A stretch of DNA of 64,000 nt from Streptomyces cylindrosporus (GCF_022698165.1 NZ_JALDAY010000002.1:558001-622000), one strand, 5' to 3'; shown: positions 33,054-42,656, numbered from the stretch's first letter. The notes: a model not told the origin generated them from the letters alone. A program made the numbers and translations.

Positions 33054-34001
33054 ATGCGGGTCGCGTTCGTCGGCAAGGGCGGCAGCGGCAAGACCACGCT
33101 GTCGGCGCTCTTCTCCCGTCATCTGGCCCGCTCCGGCGCGCCGGTACTCGCCATCGACGGCGACATCAACCAGCACCTGGCCGAGGCGCTGGGCCACGAG
33201 GGCGAAACTCCGGCCGCGCCGCCGCTGGGTGCGCACCTGCCCGCCGTCAAGGAGTACCTGCGCGGTACGAATCCCCGGATCCCCTCCGCCGAATCCATGA
33301 TCAAGACGACTCCGCCGGGCCGCGGCTCACGCCTGCTGCGCCTGCTCGGGGACGACGAGATCCACGCCCGGCACGTCCGGCGCGCGGGCGGGGTACCGCT
33401 GATGGTGACGGGCGAGTTCGACGAGAGCGATCTGGGCGTCGCCTGCTACCACTCCAAGCTCGGCGCGGTGGAGCTCTACCTCGGCCATCTGCTGGACGGT
33501 CCCGGCGAGTACGTCGTCGTCGACATGACGGCGGGCGCGGACGCCTTCGCGTCGGGCCTGTTCACCCGCTTCGACATCACCTTCCTGGTGGCCGAGCCCA
33601 CTCGCAAGGGCGTCTCGGTCTACCGCCAGTACCGCGACCACGCACGGGAGTTCGGCATCCGGATCGCGGTCGTCGGCAACAAGGTGAGCGGCGAGGACGA
33701 CCTCCTGTTCCTCAAGGAGCAGGTGGGTGACGATCTCCTGACCCACCTGGTCCACTCACCCTGGGTGCGGGCGGCCGAACAGGGCCGAGCAGAGGGCGAG
33801 TTGGAGCCCCACAACCACCACGCCCTGAACGTCCTGCGCGAAGCGGCCGACGCCCACCCCAAGGACTGGGCCGGCCTCCAGCGCCACGCCGTCGAGTTCC
33901 ACCTGCGCAACGCCCGCGCCTGGGGGGACAAGGCTACGGGCGCCGACCTGGCGGCCCAGGTGGACCCGGACTTCGTACCGGACCCGACGGCCCTCGACTG
34001 A
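33054..34001 (+). CDS. MinD/CooC-like P-loop ATPase
   Basis: A 315-residue ATPase of the deviant Walker A class: VAFVGKGGSGKTTLSALF at the N-terminus, VLAIDGDINQHLAEALG (switch I region), a YVVVDMTAGADAF Walker B/switch II strand and a late VVGNKVSG that recognises the nucleotide. CooC-type ATPases help insert metals into enzymes and other relatives position cell machinery. No Cys metal motif is visible. A Zur-like box in the promoter suggests a metal-linked role. The next gene follows 50 bases later on the same strand. Confidence 0.85.
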   Translation: MRVAFVGKGGSGKTTLSALFSRHLARSGAPVLAIDGDINQHLAEALGHEGETPAAPPLGAHLPAVKEYLRGTNPRIPSAESMIKTTPPGRGSRLLRLLGDDEIHARHVRRAGGVPLMVTGEFDESDLGVACYHSKLGAVELYLGHLLDGPGEYVVVDMTAGADAFASGLFTRFDITFLVAEPTRKGVSVYRQYRDHAREFGIRIAVVGNKVSGEDDLLFLKEQVGDDLLTHLVHSPWVRAAEQGRAEGELEPHNHHALNVLREAADAHPKDWAGLQRHAVEFHLRNARAWGDKATGADLAAQVDPDFVPDPTALD

Positions 34002-34051
34002 CCTACCCCCATGAGTCACATACAGCAACGATTAGAACGGACACCCCTTTA

Positions 34052-34444
34052 ATGTCTCTCGACGTCTCCCCGAAGCTCCTCGCCGAAGCCGAGTCCGGTG
34101 ACATCCGCGAGGAGGACTTCGTGGACACCGTCCGCACGTCCCTCCCCTACGCCTACGACCTGATCGCCTCCCTGGCCGGCGAACTCAAGGACGGCAAGGC
34201 CGAGTTCACCGACAACCAGACCCCTCCCCCATCGGAACAGGAACGCGGCCAGCTCCTCCGCGCCCTCGCGAGCGACGCCATCCGCGGCAGCCTGGAACGC
34301 CACTTCGGAGTGGAACTGGCCTTCCAGAACTGCCACAGGGTGGCGACGTTCCGCCCGGGCGCGCGAAACGGCGAAACATACAAGCGCTTCACCTCCCAGC
34401 GCTCGCAGATCCTGAACCAGTCACCGGAGTTCAGGGACTGCTAG
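34052..34444 (+). CDS. Hypothetical protein paired with the P-loop ATPase
   Basis: A 130-residue soluble protein I do not recognise. It is acidic and helical at the N-terminus (LLAEAESGDIREEDFVDTV), with a central LLRALASDAIRGSLERHFGVELAF helix-strand and a basic C-terminus holding two Cys (QNCHRVATF and the final FRDC). No Shine-Dalgarno sequence is visible. It is on the same strand and close behind the ATPase gene, so a partner or substrate role is plausible. Confidence 0.7.
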   Translation: MSLDVSPKLLAEAESGDIREEDFVDTVRTSLPYAYDLIASLAGELKDGKAEFTDNQTPPPSEQERGQLLRALASDAIRGSLERHFGVELAFQNCHRVATFRPGARNGETYKRFTSQRSQILNQSPEFRDC

Positions 34445-34449
34445 CCCGC

Positions 34450-35868
34450 TCAGGCCGCGTTCCGGGCCCGTCCGCGGTGCGTCCGTACGATGTCCGCGTA
34501 CCGGTGCCCGGTTCCCTTGATCGTGCGCTTCTGGGTCCGGTAGTCCACGTGGACCAGGCCGAAGCGCTTGTCGTAGCCGTACGCCCACTCGAAGTTGTCC
34601 AGCAGCGACCAGGCGAAGTAGCCGGCCAGCGGGGCGCCCTTGCGGGCGGCCGAGGCGCAGGCGGCGAGGTGGTCGATGAGGTACCGCTGGCGTTCGGGGT
34701 CGTCGACGGTTCCGTCGGGGCGTACGACGTCCGGGTAGGCGGAACCGTTCTCGGTGACGTACAGGCGGCGGGCGCCGTACTCCTCGGTGAGGCGGAGCAG
34801 GAGCGTCTCGATGCCGCTCGCGTCGATCTCCCAGTCCATGCCGGTGCGCGGGACGCCCAGGCGGCGGACCGAGCGGACACGGGGCGCGGGGGCGGAGGGG
34901 TCGTCGGCGACCGTGGCCGGCATGTAGTAGTTCAGGCCGAGCCAGTCGAGGGGCGTGGCGATGGTCGCCAAGTCGCCTTCCCGCTCGGGGAGTTCGACGC
35001 CGTACACCTCGCGCATGTCGGCCGGGAAGCCGCGGCCGTGGACGGGGTCCAGCCACCAGCGGTTGACGTGGCCGTCCATCCGGCGGGCGGCCCGGACGTC
35101 CTCCTCGCGGTCGGTCGCGGCGTGCACGGTGGAGAGGTTGGTGACGAGGCCGACCTCGGCGTTCGGCGCGGCGGCGCGGATCGCCCGGGCGGCGAGGCCG
35201 TGGCCGAGGAGCAGGTGGTACGAGGCCCGGACCGCGGCGGTGAGATCGGTGAGGCCGGGTGCCATCCGGCCTTCCAGGTGGCCGATCCAGGCCGAGCAGA
35301 GGGGTTCGTTGAGGGTGGCCCAGAGGGAGACGCGGTCGCCGAGGCGTTCGGCGACGACCGAGGCGTACTCGGCGAAGGCGAGGGCGGTGTCCCGCTCGGG
35401 CCAGCCGCCGCGGTCCTGGAGCACCTGGGGCAGGTCCCAGTGGTAGAGGGTGACGGACGGGGTGATGTCCGCCTCCAGCAGCCCGTCGATCAACTCGTCG
35501 TAGAAGGCGAGGCCCCTGGGGTTGACCCGGCCGGTGCCGCCCGGCACGACCCGGGGCCAGGCGATCGACAACCGGTAGGCGTTGGTGCCGAGTTGACGCA
35601 TCAGGCCGATGTCCTCGCGCCAGCGGTGGTAGTGGTCGCAGGCCACGTCCCCGTTGTCGTTGCCCGCGACCTTGCCGGGCGTGTGCGAGAAGGTGTCCCA
35701 GATCGACGGGGAGCGGCCGTCCTCGGCGACGGCTCCCTCGATCTGGTACGCCGCTGTGGCCGTGCCCCACAGGAAGTCGGGCGGGAAGGCGGCGAGGTCG
35801 ATGCGGTCGGACACGGAAGTCCCTTCGGAGTGCGGGGAGTTGGTCACGGGATGCCGGGGGTCGGTCAT
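34450..35868 (-). CDS. Glycoside hydrolase family 1 beta-glucosidase
   Basis: A complete GH1 retaining beta-glycosidase. The acid/base Glu is in [12 protein letters not shown], the nucleophile Glu in [14 protein letters not shown], and the N-terminal [19 protein letters not shown] and C-terminal [20 protein letters not shown] are diagnostic. No signal peptide: it acts on sugars after import. The ATG at 35868 overlaps the permease stop (ATGA); an alternative GTG at 35814 ([10 protein letters not shown]) has a better AAGGGA Shine-Dalgarno sequence and may be the real start. It is the last gene of the sugar ABC operon, so it probably splits imported beta-glucosides. Confidence 0.93.
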   Translation of the reverse strand: MTDPRHPVTNSPHSEGTSVSDRIDLAAFPPDFLWGTATAAYQIEGAVAEDGRSPSIWDTFSHTPGKVAGNDNGDVACDHYHRWREDIGLMRQLGTNAYRLSIAWPRVVPGGTGRVNPRGLAFYDELIDGLLEADITPSVTLYHWDLPQVLQDRGGWPERDTALAFAEYASVVAERLGDRVSLWATLNEPLCSAWIGHLEGRMAPGLTDLTAAVRASYHLLLGHGLAARAIRAAAPNAEVGLVTNLSTVHAATDREEDVRAARRMDGHVNRWWLDPVHGRGFPADMREVYGVELPEREGDLATIATPLDWLGLNYYMPATVADDPSAPAPRVRSVRRLGVPRTGMDWEIDASGIETLLLRLTEEYGARRLYVTENGSAYPDVVRPDGTVDDPERQRYLIDHLAACASAARKGAPLAGYFAWSLLDNFEWAYGYDKRFGLVHVDYRTQKRTIKGTGHRYADIVRTHRGRARNAA

Positions 35869-36719
35869 TTGACGGCGCCCGCCGTCAGCCCGGCGACGAG
35901 ATAGCGCTGGAGCAGCAGGAAGCCGGCCACCACGGGCACGCTGACGACCAGCGAGGCGGCCATGATCTGGTTCCAGTACACGTCGTTGAGGGTCGAGTAG
36001 CCCTGGAGGCCGACGGCGAGGGTGCGGGTGGTGTCGTTGGTCATGACGGAGGCGAAGAGCACCTCGCCCCAGGCGGTCATGAAGGCGTAGACGGCGACCG
36101 CGACGATGCCGGGGATCGCGGCCGGGACGACGACGCGGAACAGCGCGCCGAGCGGGCCGCAGCCGTCCACCAGTGCCGCCTCGTCCAGGTCGCGCGGCAC
36201 GGAGTCGAAGTACCCGATCAGCATCCAGATCGAGAAGGGGAGGGAGAAGGTGAGATACGTCAGGATCAGGCCGCCGCGCGAGCCGAACAGGGCGATGCCG
36301 GTGGCGTTACCGATGTTGACGTAGAGGAGGAACAGCGGGAGCAGGAAGAGGATGCCCGGGAACATCTGCGTGGACAGCACGGTGACCGTGAAGACGCGCT
36401 TGCCGCGGAAGGTGTAGCGGCTGACCGCGTACGCGGCGAAGACCGCGACCACCACCGAGCAGACGGTGGCCGCGACCGACACGATCAGCGAGTTCACGAA
36501 GTACTTCGCGAGCGGGACGGTGGACCAGATGTCGATGTACGGACGGATCGTCAGCCCGCTCGGCAGCCAGCGGAATTCGCCGGTCACGTCGGCCAGCGGT
36601 TTCAGCGAGCTGGAGACCATGACGTACACCGGGATCAGGACGAAACCGGTGAGCAGGGTGAGGAAGACGCGCCGGGACCAGAGGAACGAACTCGGCGGCG
36701 CCATCGGGGACTTAGCCAT
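35865..36719 (-). CDS. Carbohydrate ABC transporter permease (MalG/CUT1 type)
   Basis: A 284-residue membrane protein with six helices and the EAA loop [26 protein letters not shown] that contacts the ATPase. The start overlaps the partner permease by 8 bases. No ATPase gene is in the operon, which is normal for streptomycete CUT1 systems that share the ATPase MsiK. Confidence 0.9.
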   Translation of the reverse strand: MAKSPMAPPSSFLWSRRVFLTLLTGFVLIPVYVMVSSSLKPLADVTGEFRWLPSGLTIRPYIDIWSTVPLAKYFVNSLIVSVAATVCSVVVAVFAAYAVSRYTFRGKRVFTVTVLSTQMFPGILFLLPLFLLYVNIGNATGIALFGSRGGLILTYLTFSLPFSIWMLIGYFDSVPRDLDEAALVDGCGPLGALFRVVVPAAIPGIVAVAVYAFMTAWGEVLFASVMTNDTTRTLAVGLQGYSTLNDVYWNQIMAASLVVSVPVVAGFLLLQRYLVAGLTAGAVK

Positions 36720-37704
36720 CTGCGGCCCTCCGTCCGCGTGAGGTGAGCGCCAGGTACACGCCCGTCACGACGAGCAGGAACAGCAGCAGGAGCACGGACA
36801 TCGCGGATCCGGTGCCGAAGTTCCAGGTGACGAAGGACGCCTGGTAGATGTGGACGGAGATGAGGTCGGCGGCCTCGGGGGCGGCCTTGCCGAACAGGAC
36901 GTACGGCGTGTTGAAGTCGTTGAAGGTCCACAGGAACAGGACGAGGACCAGCACCTGGTTGACCGGGCGCAGGGACGGCAGGGTGATGCGGCGGATCTGC
37001 TGCCACATGCCGGCGCCGTCCAGCGCGGCGGCTTCGTACAGTTCGCCCGGGATGTTCTGGAGGCCCGCCATGACGATGAGGAAGGCGAACGGCCAGCCCT
37101 TCCACACCGACACGGTCAGCAGGGCGTAGAAGCTGTTGTCGCCGATCAGCCAGAAGGACGGCTTGTCGGTGAGGTGCAGCTGGTCGTGCAGGACGTGGTT
37201 CACCAGGCCGTTGTCGTGCTGGAACATGAACACCCAGGTGATGACGGCGGCGTAGACCGGCAGCGCGTACGGCACCAGGAACAGGGCGCGCAGCAGACCG
37301 CGGCCGCGGAAGGTGTCCTGCATGTAGATCGCGGCCGTCGTGCCGATCAGCCAGCACAGGCCGACCGACAGCAGGGTGAAGGCGACGGTGACGAAGAAGG
37401 AGTGGAGCAGCGCCTCGCCCACGGGGGCGTCGAAGTCCACCGACACCTTGTAGTTGTCGAAGCCGGACCAGGGCGCGGTGCCCCAGTCGCGGATGTAGAA
37501 CTGGGTGAGTTCCTTGAAGCTCATCACGATGCCGATCACCATCGGCACCAGGTGGACCAGGAGTTCGAGGAGCAGGGCGGGCAGCAGGAGCAGATACGGC
37601 AGTCCGATGCGGCGGATCCTCCCGGGGCGGCGGCGGGGCGCTTTCTCCGCCGTCCCGGGAGAGCTCTGCTGCACCGCGGCCTCCGCCGGCGCGGTCGTCG
37701 TCAT
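36712..37704 (-). CDS. Carbohydrate ABC transporter permease (MalF/CUT1 type)
   Basis: A 330-residue protein with an N-terminal cytoplasmic tail, six transmembrane helices and the EAA motif LYEAAALDGAGMWQQIRRITLPSLRP. ATG 37704 is used; an in-frame GTG at 37713 overlaps the binding-protein stop and is equally possible. It pairs with the downstream MalG-type permease. Confidence 0.9.
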   Translation of the reverse strand: MTTTAPAEAAVQQSSPGTAEKAPRRRPGRIRRIGLPYLLLLPALLLELLVHLVPMVIGIVMSFKELTQFYIRDWGTAPWSGFDNYKVSVDFDAPVGEALLHSFFVTVAFTLLSVGLCWLIGTTAAIYMQDTFRGRGLLRALFLVPYALPVYAAVITWVFMFQHDNGLVNHVLHDQLHLTDKPSFWLIGDNSFYALLTVSVWKGWPFAFLIVMAGLQNIPGELYEAAALDGAGMWQQIRRITLPSLRPVNQVLVLVLFLWTFNDFNTPYVLFGKAAPEAADLISVHIYQASFVTWNFGTGSAMSVLLLLFLLVVTGVYLALTSRGRRAADG

Positions 37705-37709
37705 CGTGC

Positions 37710-39026
37710 TCACTTCGCCGGCATCTGCTGCTGGGCCTTCTCCAGCGCGCTCTTGACGGAGTCGGTGGTGACCGCGCGTCCGGCGGCCGCGTCGGCGAAC
37801 AGGTTCTTCACCGCCGTACCGACCGCCGTCTCGAACTGCGACTCGTCCGCGACCTGCGGCAGCGCGGCGGCGCTCGTCGCCAGGGTCTGCTTGAGCACGG
37901 CGTTGGACGCGGTGTTGAACGCGGCGTCCTCCTGCGCGGCCTTGACCGGCGGGATGGAGCTGTAGGCGGTGTTGAGGATCTTCTGCTCGGCGTCGCTCGT
38001 CATGAACTTCACGAACTTGGTGGCGCCGTCGAGGTTGTCGGTGTTCTTGAAGACGGCGAGGTTGATGCCCGCGACCATCGAGTTGACCTGGGTGCCGGTG
38101 CCGGGGGTGCCGGACTGCACGGGCACGGGCGCGATGCCGTACGAACTCTCGCTCATGCCCTGGGACTTGAGGTTGGCGGACGCCGACTGCCACAGCAGCA
38201 TCGCCTGCTTGCCCTTGGCGAAGTCGCTGACCGACTGGTTCTGCGCGTACTCGGCGTCGCCGGTGGGGATGACCTTGTCCTTGGCCATCAGGTCGACGTA
38301 CTGCTTGACCGCGGCCACCACGTTGTCGCTGGTGAAGTCGGCCTTGCCGTCGGCGGTGAAGAAGTCGGCGCCGTGCTGCTTGGCGAAGACGAAGACGTGG
38401 TGGATGTTCTCCGAGAGGTTCGAACCCTCCGCGCCCAGCGGGGACTTGCCCTTCGCCTTGATCTTCTTGCCGTCGGCTATGAGCTCGTCCCAGGTGGCCG
38501 GGGGCTTGGTGATGCCGGCGTCGGCGAAGATCTGCTTGTTGTAGTAGAGGGCGTAGGCCATCGAGTACAGCGGTACGGCGGCCGGGTCCTTGCCCTCGGC
38601 GCCGGTCGAGCCGAGCGCGGAGTCGACGAAGCGGTCCTTGCCGCCGATCTTCGCGAAGTTCTTGGCGTCCCACGGCAGCAGTGCGCCGGTCGCCTGCAGG
38701 GAGGCGCTCCAGGTGTTGCCGATGTTCAGGACGTCGGGGCCCTGCCCGGAGGTGGTCGCGGTGAGGATCCGGTTCAGCAGGTCGGACCAGGGCACGACCT
38801 CCAGCTTCACCTTGATGCCGGTCTGCTTCTGGAACTTGTCGAGCTCGGGCTGGAGGACCTTCTTGTCGACGGCGATGCTGGCGCCCTGGTTGGAGGCCCA
38901 GTACGTGAGTGTCTTCGGCGAGTCGTCGGACCCGCCGCCGCTCGACGAACCGCCCCCGCAGGCCGAGGCGGCAAGGGCGAGTGACATGGTGACGGCGCCT
39001 ACGGCCGCGGCTCGGATGCTGCGCAT
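37710..39026 (-). CDS. Sugar-binding lipoprotein of the CUT1 ABC transporter
   Basis: A 438-residue family 1 extracellular solute-binding protein. The lipobox LAASACGG puts the lipidated Cys near residue 23. Typical elements include LTYWASNQ, a GPDVLNIGNTWSASLQATG segment and VPLYSMAYALYYNKQIFADAG. It heads the operon binding protein-MalF-MalG-GH1. The GH1 enzyme and the neighbouring secreted beta-helix protein suggest beta-gluco-oligosaccharides as cargo. That is inference, and the operon lacks the CebR-type regulator of the known cellobiose system. Confidence 0.9.
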   Translation of the reverse strand: MRSIRAAAVGAVTMSLALAASACGGGSSSGGGSDDSPKTLTYWASNQGASIAVDKKVLQPELDKFQKQTGIKVKLEVVPWSDLLNRILTATTSGQGPDVLNIGNTWSASLQATGALLPWDAKNFAKIGGKDRFVDSALGSTGAEGKDPAAVPLYSMAYALYYNKQIFADAGITKPPATWDELIADGKKIKAKGKSPLGAEGSNLSENIHHVFVFAKQHGADFFTADGKADFTSDNVVAAVKQYVDLMAKDKVIPTGDAEYAQNQSVSDFAKGKQAMLLWQSASANLKSQGMSESSYGIAPVPVQSGTPGTGTQVNSMVAGINLAVFKNTDNLDGATKFVKFMTSDAEQKILNTAYSSIPPVKAAQEDAAFNTASNAVLKQTLATSAAALPQVADESQFETAVGTAVKNLFADAAAGRAVTTDSVKSALEKAQQQMPAK

Positions 39027-39061
39027 GGCTCCCGGGTCCCTTCAGGGATTGCACTCATGGC

Positions 39062-39082
39062 TTAATTTAGGACGTGAGTTAA
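39062..39082. promoter_or_regulatory. Candidate operator upstream of the sugar operon
   Basis: An imperfect dyad, TTAATTT and GAGTTAA separated by 7 bases, lies 36 bases upstream of the binding-protein start in an A/T-rich patch. Its shape resembles operators of ROK- or LacI-family sugar regulators, but no regulator gene is adjacent to support a choice. Confidence 0.35.
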
Positions 39083-39236
39083 ACCTCAAGAGATGGCCTC
39101 GTCAAGGGGTACGGCAACCCTTGTGGAACTCCGGACGCACCTCTTGACGCGACCGTTCGGGTAGTTGAAGCATTCACCGGCGAGAGAGCGCTCCCAAACC
39201 CCACCAGGTTCACTTCCTGAACAGGAGAGCCGCCCC

Positions 39237-40830
39237 ATGCCTGTGCCCGACATCGGCCGCAGAACCGTCCTCGCCGCCGCGGCCGCCGCTCCCGCGGCGC
39301 TCGCCCTGCCGTCCCGCGCGTCCGCCACCCCCTCCCGGAGCGGGAAGCCGCGCCTGCTCCCCGGAGGCGGCGACCTCGGTCCGAACGTCCTCGTCTTCGA
39401 CCCGTCCACGCCCGGCATCCAGGCCAGGCTGGACGAGGTGTTCCAGCAGCAGGAGTCGGCCCAGTTCGGGACGGGCCGCTACGCCCTGCTGTTCAAGCCC
39501 GGCACCTACAACGGCCTCAACGCCCAACTCGGCTTCTACACCTCGATCATGGGCCTCGGCCTCTCCCCCGACGACACGACCATCAACGGGGACGTCACGG
39601 TCGACGCGGGCTGGTTCAACGGCAACGCCACGCAGAACTTCTGGCGTTCGGCGGAGAACCTCGCCCTGGTCCCGGCGAACGGCACCAACCGCTGGGCGGT
39701 CGCGCAGGCGGCCCCCTTCCGCCGTATGCACGTCCGCGGCGGCCTCAACCTCTCGCCCACGGGCTACGGTTGGGCGAGCGGCGGCTACATCGCGGACAGC
39801 CGCGTCGACGGCCAGGTCGGCCCGTACTCGCAGCAGCAGTGGTACACCCGCGACAGCGCGATCGGCAGCTGGCTCAACGGCGTCTGGAACATGGTGTTCT
39901 CCGGCGTGGAGGGCGCCCCCGCGCAGAGCTTCCCCAATCCGCCGTACACGACGCTCGCGACGACACCGGTCTCCCGGGAGAAGCCGTTCCTGTACGTCAG
40001 CGGCTCCGAGTTCCGCGTCTTCCTGCCCGAGAAGCGGACCGACGCACGCGGGGTGACCTGGGGAAACGGCACCCCGCGCGGCACCTCGCTCCCCCTGTCG
40101 CAGTTCTACGTCGCGAAGCCGGGCGTCTCCGCGGCCACCCTCAACCAGGCGCTCGCCCAGGGCCTCCACCTGCTGCTGACGCCGGGGATCTACCACCTCG
40201 ACCAGCCCGTCCAGGTGAACCGGGCCAACACCGTGGTCCTCGGCCTCGGTTACGCGACTCTCGTGCCGGACAACGGAGTCACGGCCCTCCGGGTGGCCGA
40301 CGTCGACGGCGTGCGGCTGGCCGGCTTCCTGATCGACGCGGGTCCGGTCAACTCCCCCACCCTGCTGGAGGTCGGCCCGAGCGGCGCCTCCCGGGACCAC
40401 TCCGCCAACCCCACCACCGTGCAGGACGTGTTCGTGCGGATCGGCGGCGCGGGCGCCGGAAAGGCCACCACCAGCATGGTGATCAACAGCCGGCACACCA
40501 TCGTCGACCACACCTGGGTCTGGCGCGCCGACCACGGCACCGGCGTCGGCTGGGAGACCAACCGGGCCGACTACGGAGTCGTCGTGAACGGCGACGACGT
40601 GCTGTGCACCGGCCTGTTCGTCGAGCACTTCAACAAGTACGACGTGCAGTGGAACGGCCAGCGGGGCCGCACGATCTTCTTCCAGAACGAGAAGGCGTAC
40701 GACGCCCCGAACCAGGCCGCGATCCAGAACGGGTCCGTGAAGGGGTACGCGGCCTACAAGGTGGGCGACGGTGTGACCGTCCACGAGGGCTGGGGGCTCG
40801 GCAGCTACTGCTACTACAACGTGGACCCCG
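39237..40830 (+). pseudogene. Tat-exported beta-helix (pectate-lyase-fold) protein, 3' end displaced by the prophage
   Basis: The gene starts at ATG 39237 after AGGAG. A twin-arginine signal peptide (GRRTVLAAAAAAPAALALPSRASA) is followed by a right-handed beta-helix protein with repeated short strands (NTVVLGLGYATLVPDNGV, DGVRLAGFLIDAG, NSRHTIVDHTWVW). Similar streptomycete proteins are annotated as coagulation factor 5/8-type or beta-glucanase-like and continue ~60 residues past the YCYYNVDP segment. Here the frame stays open but family-like sequence ends at YCYYNVDP (~40830) and phage sequence begins. The rest of the gene should lie beyond the right end of the prophage. Its position beside a beta-glucoside uptake operon suggests a role in polysaccharide breakdown. 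Confidence 0.8.
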
Positions 40831-40851
40831 CGAAACTGGCCCCAGACGCAC
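40810..40851. other. attL region, prophage-host junction
   Basis: The junction is placed where the host protein's family-like sequence stops (after the codons for YCYYNVDP, ~40806-40830) and before the integrase ATG at 40852. Serine integrases leave only a 2-base common core, so the exact crossover cannot be read from one end. Confidence 0.65.
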
Positions 40852-42498
40852 ATGTCCTTGCCGTACCCTGGACCCATGTCGCCAGCCGAAGTACCCGCCA
40901 CCTTCAGGCGCCCACGGGCCAGCCTGTACGCCCGCCTGTCGCGCGCCGCCGACGGATCGAACGTGTCCCTCGAAGGCATGATCGAAGACATGCGCGCCCT
41001 CTGCGAGAAGGAGGGCCTGGACGAGGTCGCCCTTCACATCGACGACGGTCTATCTGGAGGGTACCGGGACCGCGACGAGTTCGAGGCCTGGCTTAACGAC
41101 GCCCGCACGGGCGCCTGTGAGGTCCTGGTCCCCTACAACACGGACCGCCTGACCCGCGAGGGCCTCAACGTCGCTGCCTCCATCCTGGACACGATCGAGG
41201 GCAAGGACCCCGCGACCGGCCGCCCCGCACACCTTCCCGTCCGCCTGGTCGACTGCTTTGGCCTCGACTCCCTTCACGGCGACGCCTTCCGCTTCCGCTT
41301 CGTGATCCAGGCGGAGGTAGGCCGCTCCGAGCGTGAACGCATCCGGCAGCGCAACAAGGACCGCGCACGCAGGCTCCGCAACGCTGGCCGCTGGGCCGGC
41401 GGACCAATCCCCTTCGGCTACCGCCCCGTGGACAACCCAGAAGGCGCTGGGAAGATCCTGGAGATCGTCCCGGAGGAGGCCCAGGCGATCCGCAAGGCCG
41501 CAGAGGAGATCCTGGCCGGCGACACCCTGGGCAAGGTTGCCCGACGCATGAACCACGCTGGAGTGAAGCCCAGGCGCGCGGCCATGTGGTCACGAGTGAC
41601 GCTGTCCCGCGTGCTGACCGGAGACCACATCGTGGGGCGGATCACGGTTAACGGTCGCCTGGCCAGAGACGCGGAAGGCAACATCCTGGCCCCGTTCGCG
41701 CCGATCCTGACCGTCGGCCAGCTGACCGCGCTGCGGGCCACCCTGGGGAAGGGCAAGCCGCCTGTCCGCACTGGCCGCGCGCCCGCACATCTGCTGTCCG
41801 GCCTCCTCACGTGCCACTCGTGCGACCGCACGTTGTCCGCGTCGTCCCGGAAGACTGGCCGCTTCTACCGCTGCTACACGCGCGGGTCAGGGGGCATCTG
41901 CGAACGTCCAGTAGTAGTGTCCGCGTCCGCGATCGAGCCGTACGTCGAAAAGCGCTACCTGGCCGCCGTCGGCCACATGCCCATGTACAAGGAGCGGACC
42001 GTCGTGTCCGGCCTGGAGGAGCTGGCCGCCGTCGAAGAGGAGATCAAGGCCACACTGGCGGACATGGCCACGAGTGCGACAGCGGACACGTTCAAGCGGC
42101 TCCAAGACCTTCAGGCCCGCCAGGCGGAGCTGTCCGCCCGGGACACGGACAAGCGGACAGAGCTGATTCCGACCGGCCAGACGATGGCGGAGCACTGGAA
42201 GGAGGCCATGGTGGAGGACCGCCGCACCCTCCTCGCCGAAGCGATTGACGAACTGATCGTCTACCCGGGACGCCAGGGCCAGCGCATCTTCACGGATGAC
42301 CGCCTGGTGTTGATCTGGGCAGAGAACGAGGACGAGGACCTGGACGAGGACCAGGAGGCCGCCCTGGACGCCACGCTGGCGCCCGTGGTGGCGGAGCCTG
42401 CCCAGGAGATCCCGGAGGACCTGGCGCCCTTCCTGGAGGCCGCGCGGCGGCTTCAGGCGGATGGGGTGGACGTCGCGTCTCTCCTGGCGCCGGAGTAG
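40852..42498 (+). CDS. int: Large serine integrase
   Basis: A 548-residue (or 540 from ATG 40876) site-specific recombinase. The catalytic domain begins SLYARLSRAADGSNVS, with the nucleophilic Ser in ARLS (residue 30, or 22 from the second Met), and continues through VLVPYNTDRLTREGLN and EVGRSERERIRQRNKDR. A recombinase domain follows (GGPIPFGYRP, IRKAAEEILAGDTLGKVARRMN), then a zinc ribbon with paired Cys (LTCHSCDRTLS, FYRCYTRGSGGIC) and a coiled-coil segment near residues 390-450 needed for attL/attR control. Neither start has a clear Shine-Dalgarno sequence. It lies only tens of bases inside the prophage end. Confidence 0.95.
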   Translation: MSLPYPGPMSPAEVPATFRRPRASLYARLSRAADGSNVSLEGMIEDMRALCEKEGLDEVALHIDDGLSGGYRDRDEFEAWLNDARTGACEVLVPYNTDRLTREGLNVAASILDTIEGKDPATGRPAHLPVRLVDCFGLDSLHGDAFRFRFVIQAEVGRSERERIRQRNKDRARRLRNAGRWAGGPIPFGYRPVDNPEGAGKILEIVPEEAQAIRKAAEEILAGDTLGKVARRMNHAGVKPRRAAMWSRVTLSRVLTGDHIVGRITVNGRLARDAEGNILAPFAPILTVGQLTALRATLGKGKPPVRTGRAPAHLLSGLLTCHSCDRTLSASSRKTGRFYRCYTRGSGGICERPVVVSASAIEPYVEKRYLAAVGHMPMYKERTVVSGLEELAAVEEEIKATLADMATSATADTFKRLQDLQARQAELSARDTDKRTELIPTGQTMAEHWKEAMVEDRRTLLAEAIDELIVYPGRQGQRIFTDDRLVLIWAENEDEDLDEDQEAALDATLAPVVAEPAQEIPEDLAPFLEAARRLQADGVDVASLLAPE

Positions 42499-42520
42499 GC
42501 CGGAGGGCCGACAGCGGGCG

Positions 42521-42573
42521 AGTTGTTTCTATATTTTTGTTTCGTCCCACTACAACAAATAAGTCTCATACAG
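42521..42573. promoter_or_regulatory. A/T-rich island after the integrase
   Basis: About 50 bases of mostly A and T (TTGTTTCTATATTTTTGTTT followed by CTACAACAAATAAG) interrupt ~70% GC DNA 25 bases after the int stop. It contains -10-like hexamers on both strands (TATATT, TATAGA on the complement). Promoter or binding-site function is likely but unproven. Confidence 0.45.
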
Positions 42574-42633
42574 TCTCGTCTCTCGGCGCTTACCCCAGAA
42601 GCCGGGACCGTTCCTGACTTCAGCAACAGCCTT

Positions 42634-42656
42634 CAGGGGACCTCCTCTCCGGTCAG
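42634..42656 (+). repeat. 23-bp direct repeat, copy A
   Basis: This segment matches 44168-44190 at 21 of 23 positions (starts CAGGGGAC, ends CCGGTCAG). It lies 36 bases before the zinc-ribbon gene start; the second copy lies ~80 bases after a gene end and before the structured tRNA region. A shared promoter-proximal or regulator site is possible. Confidence 0.6.
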
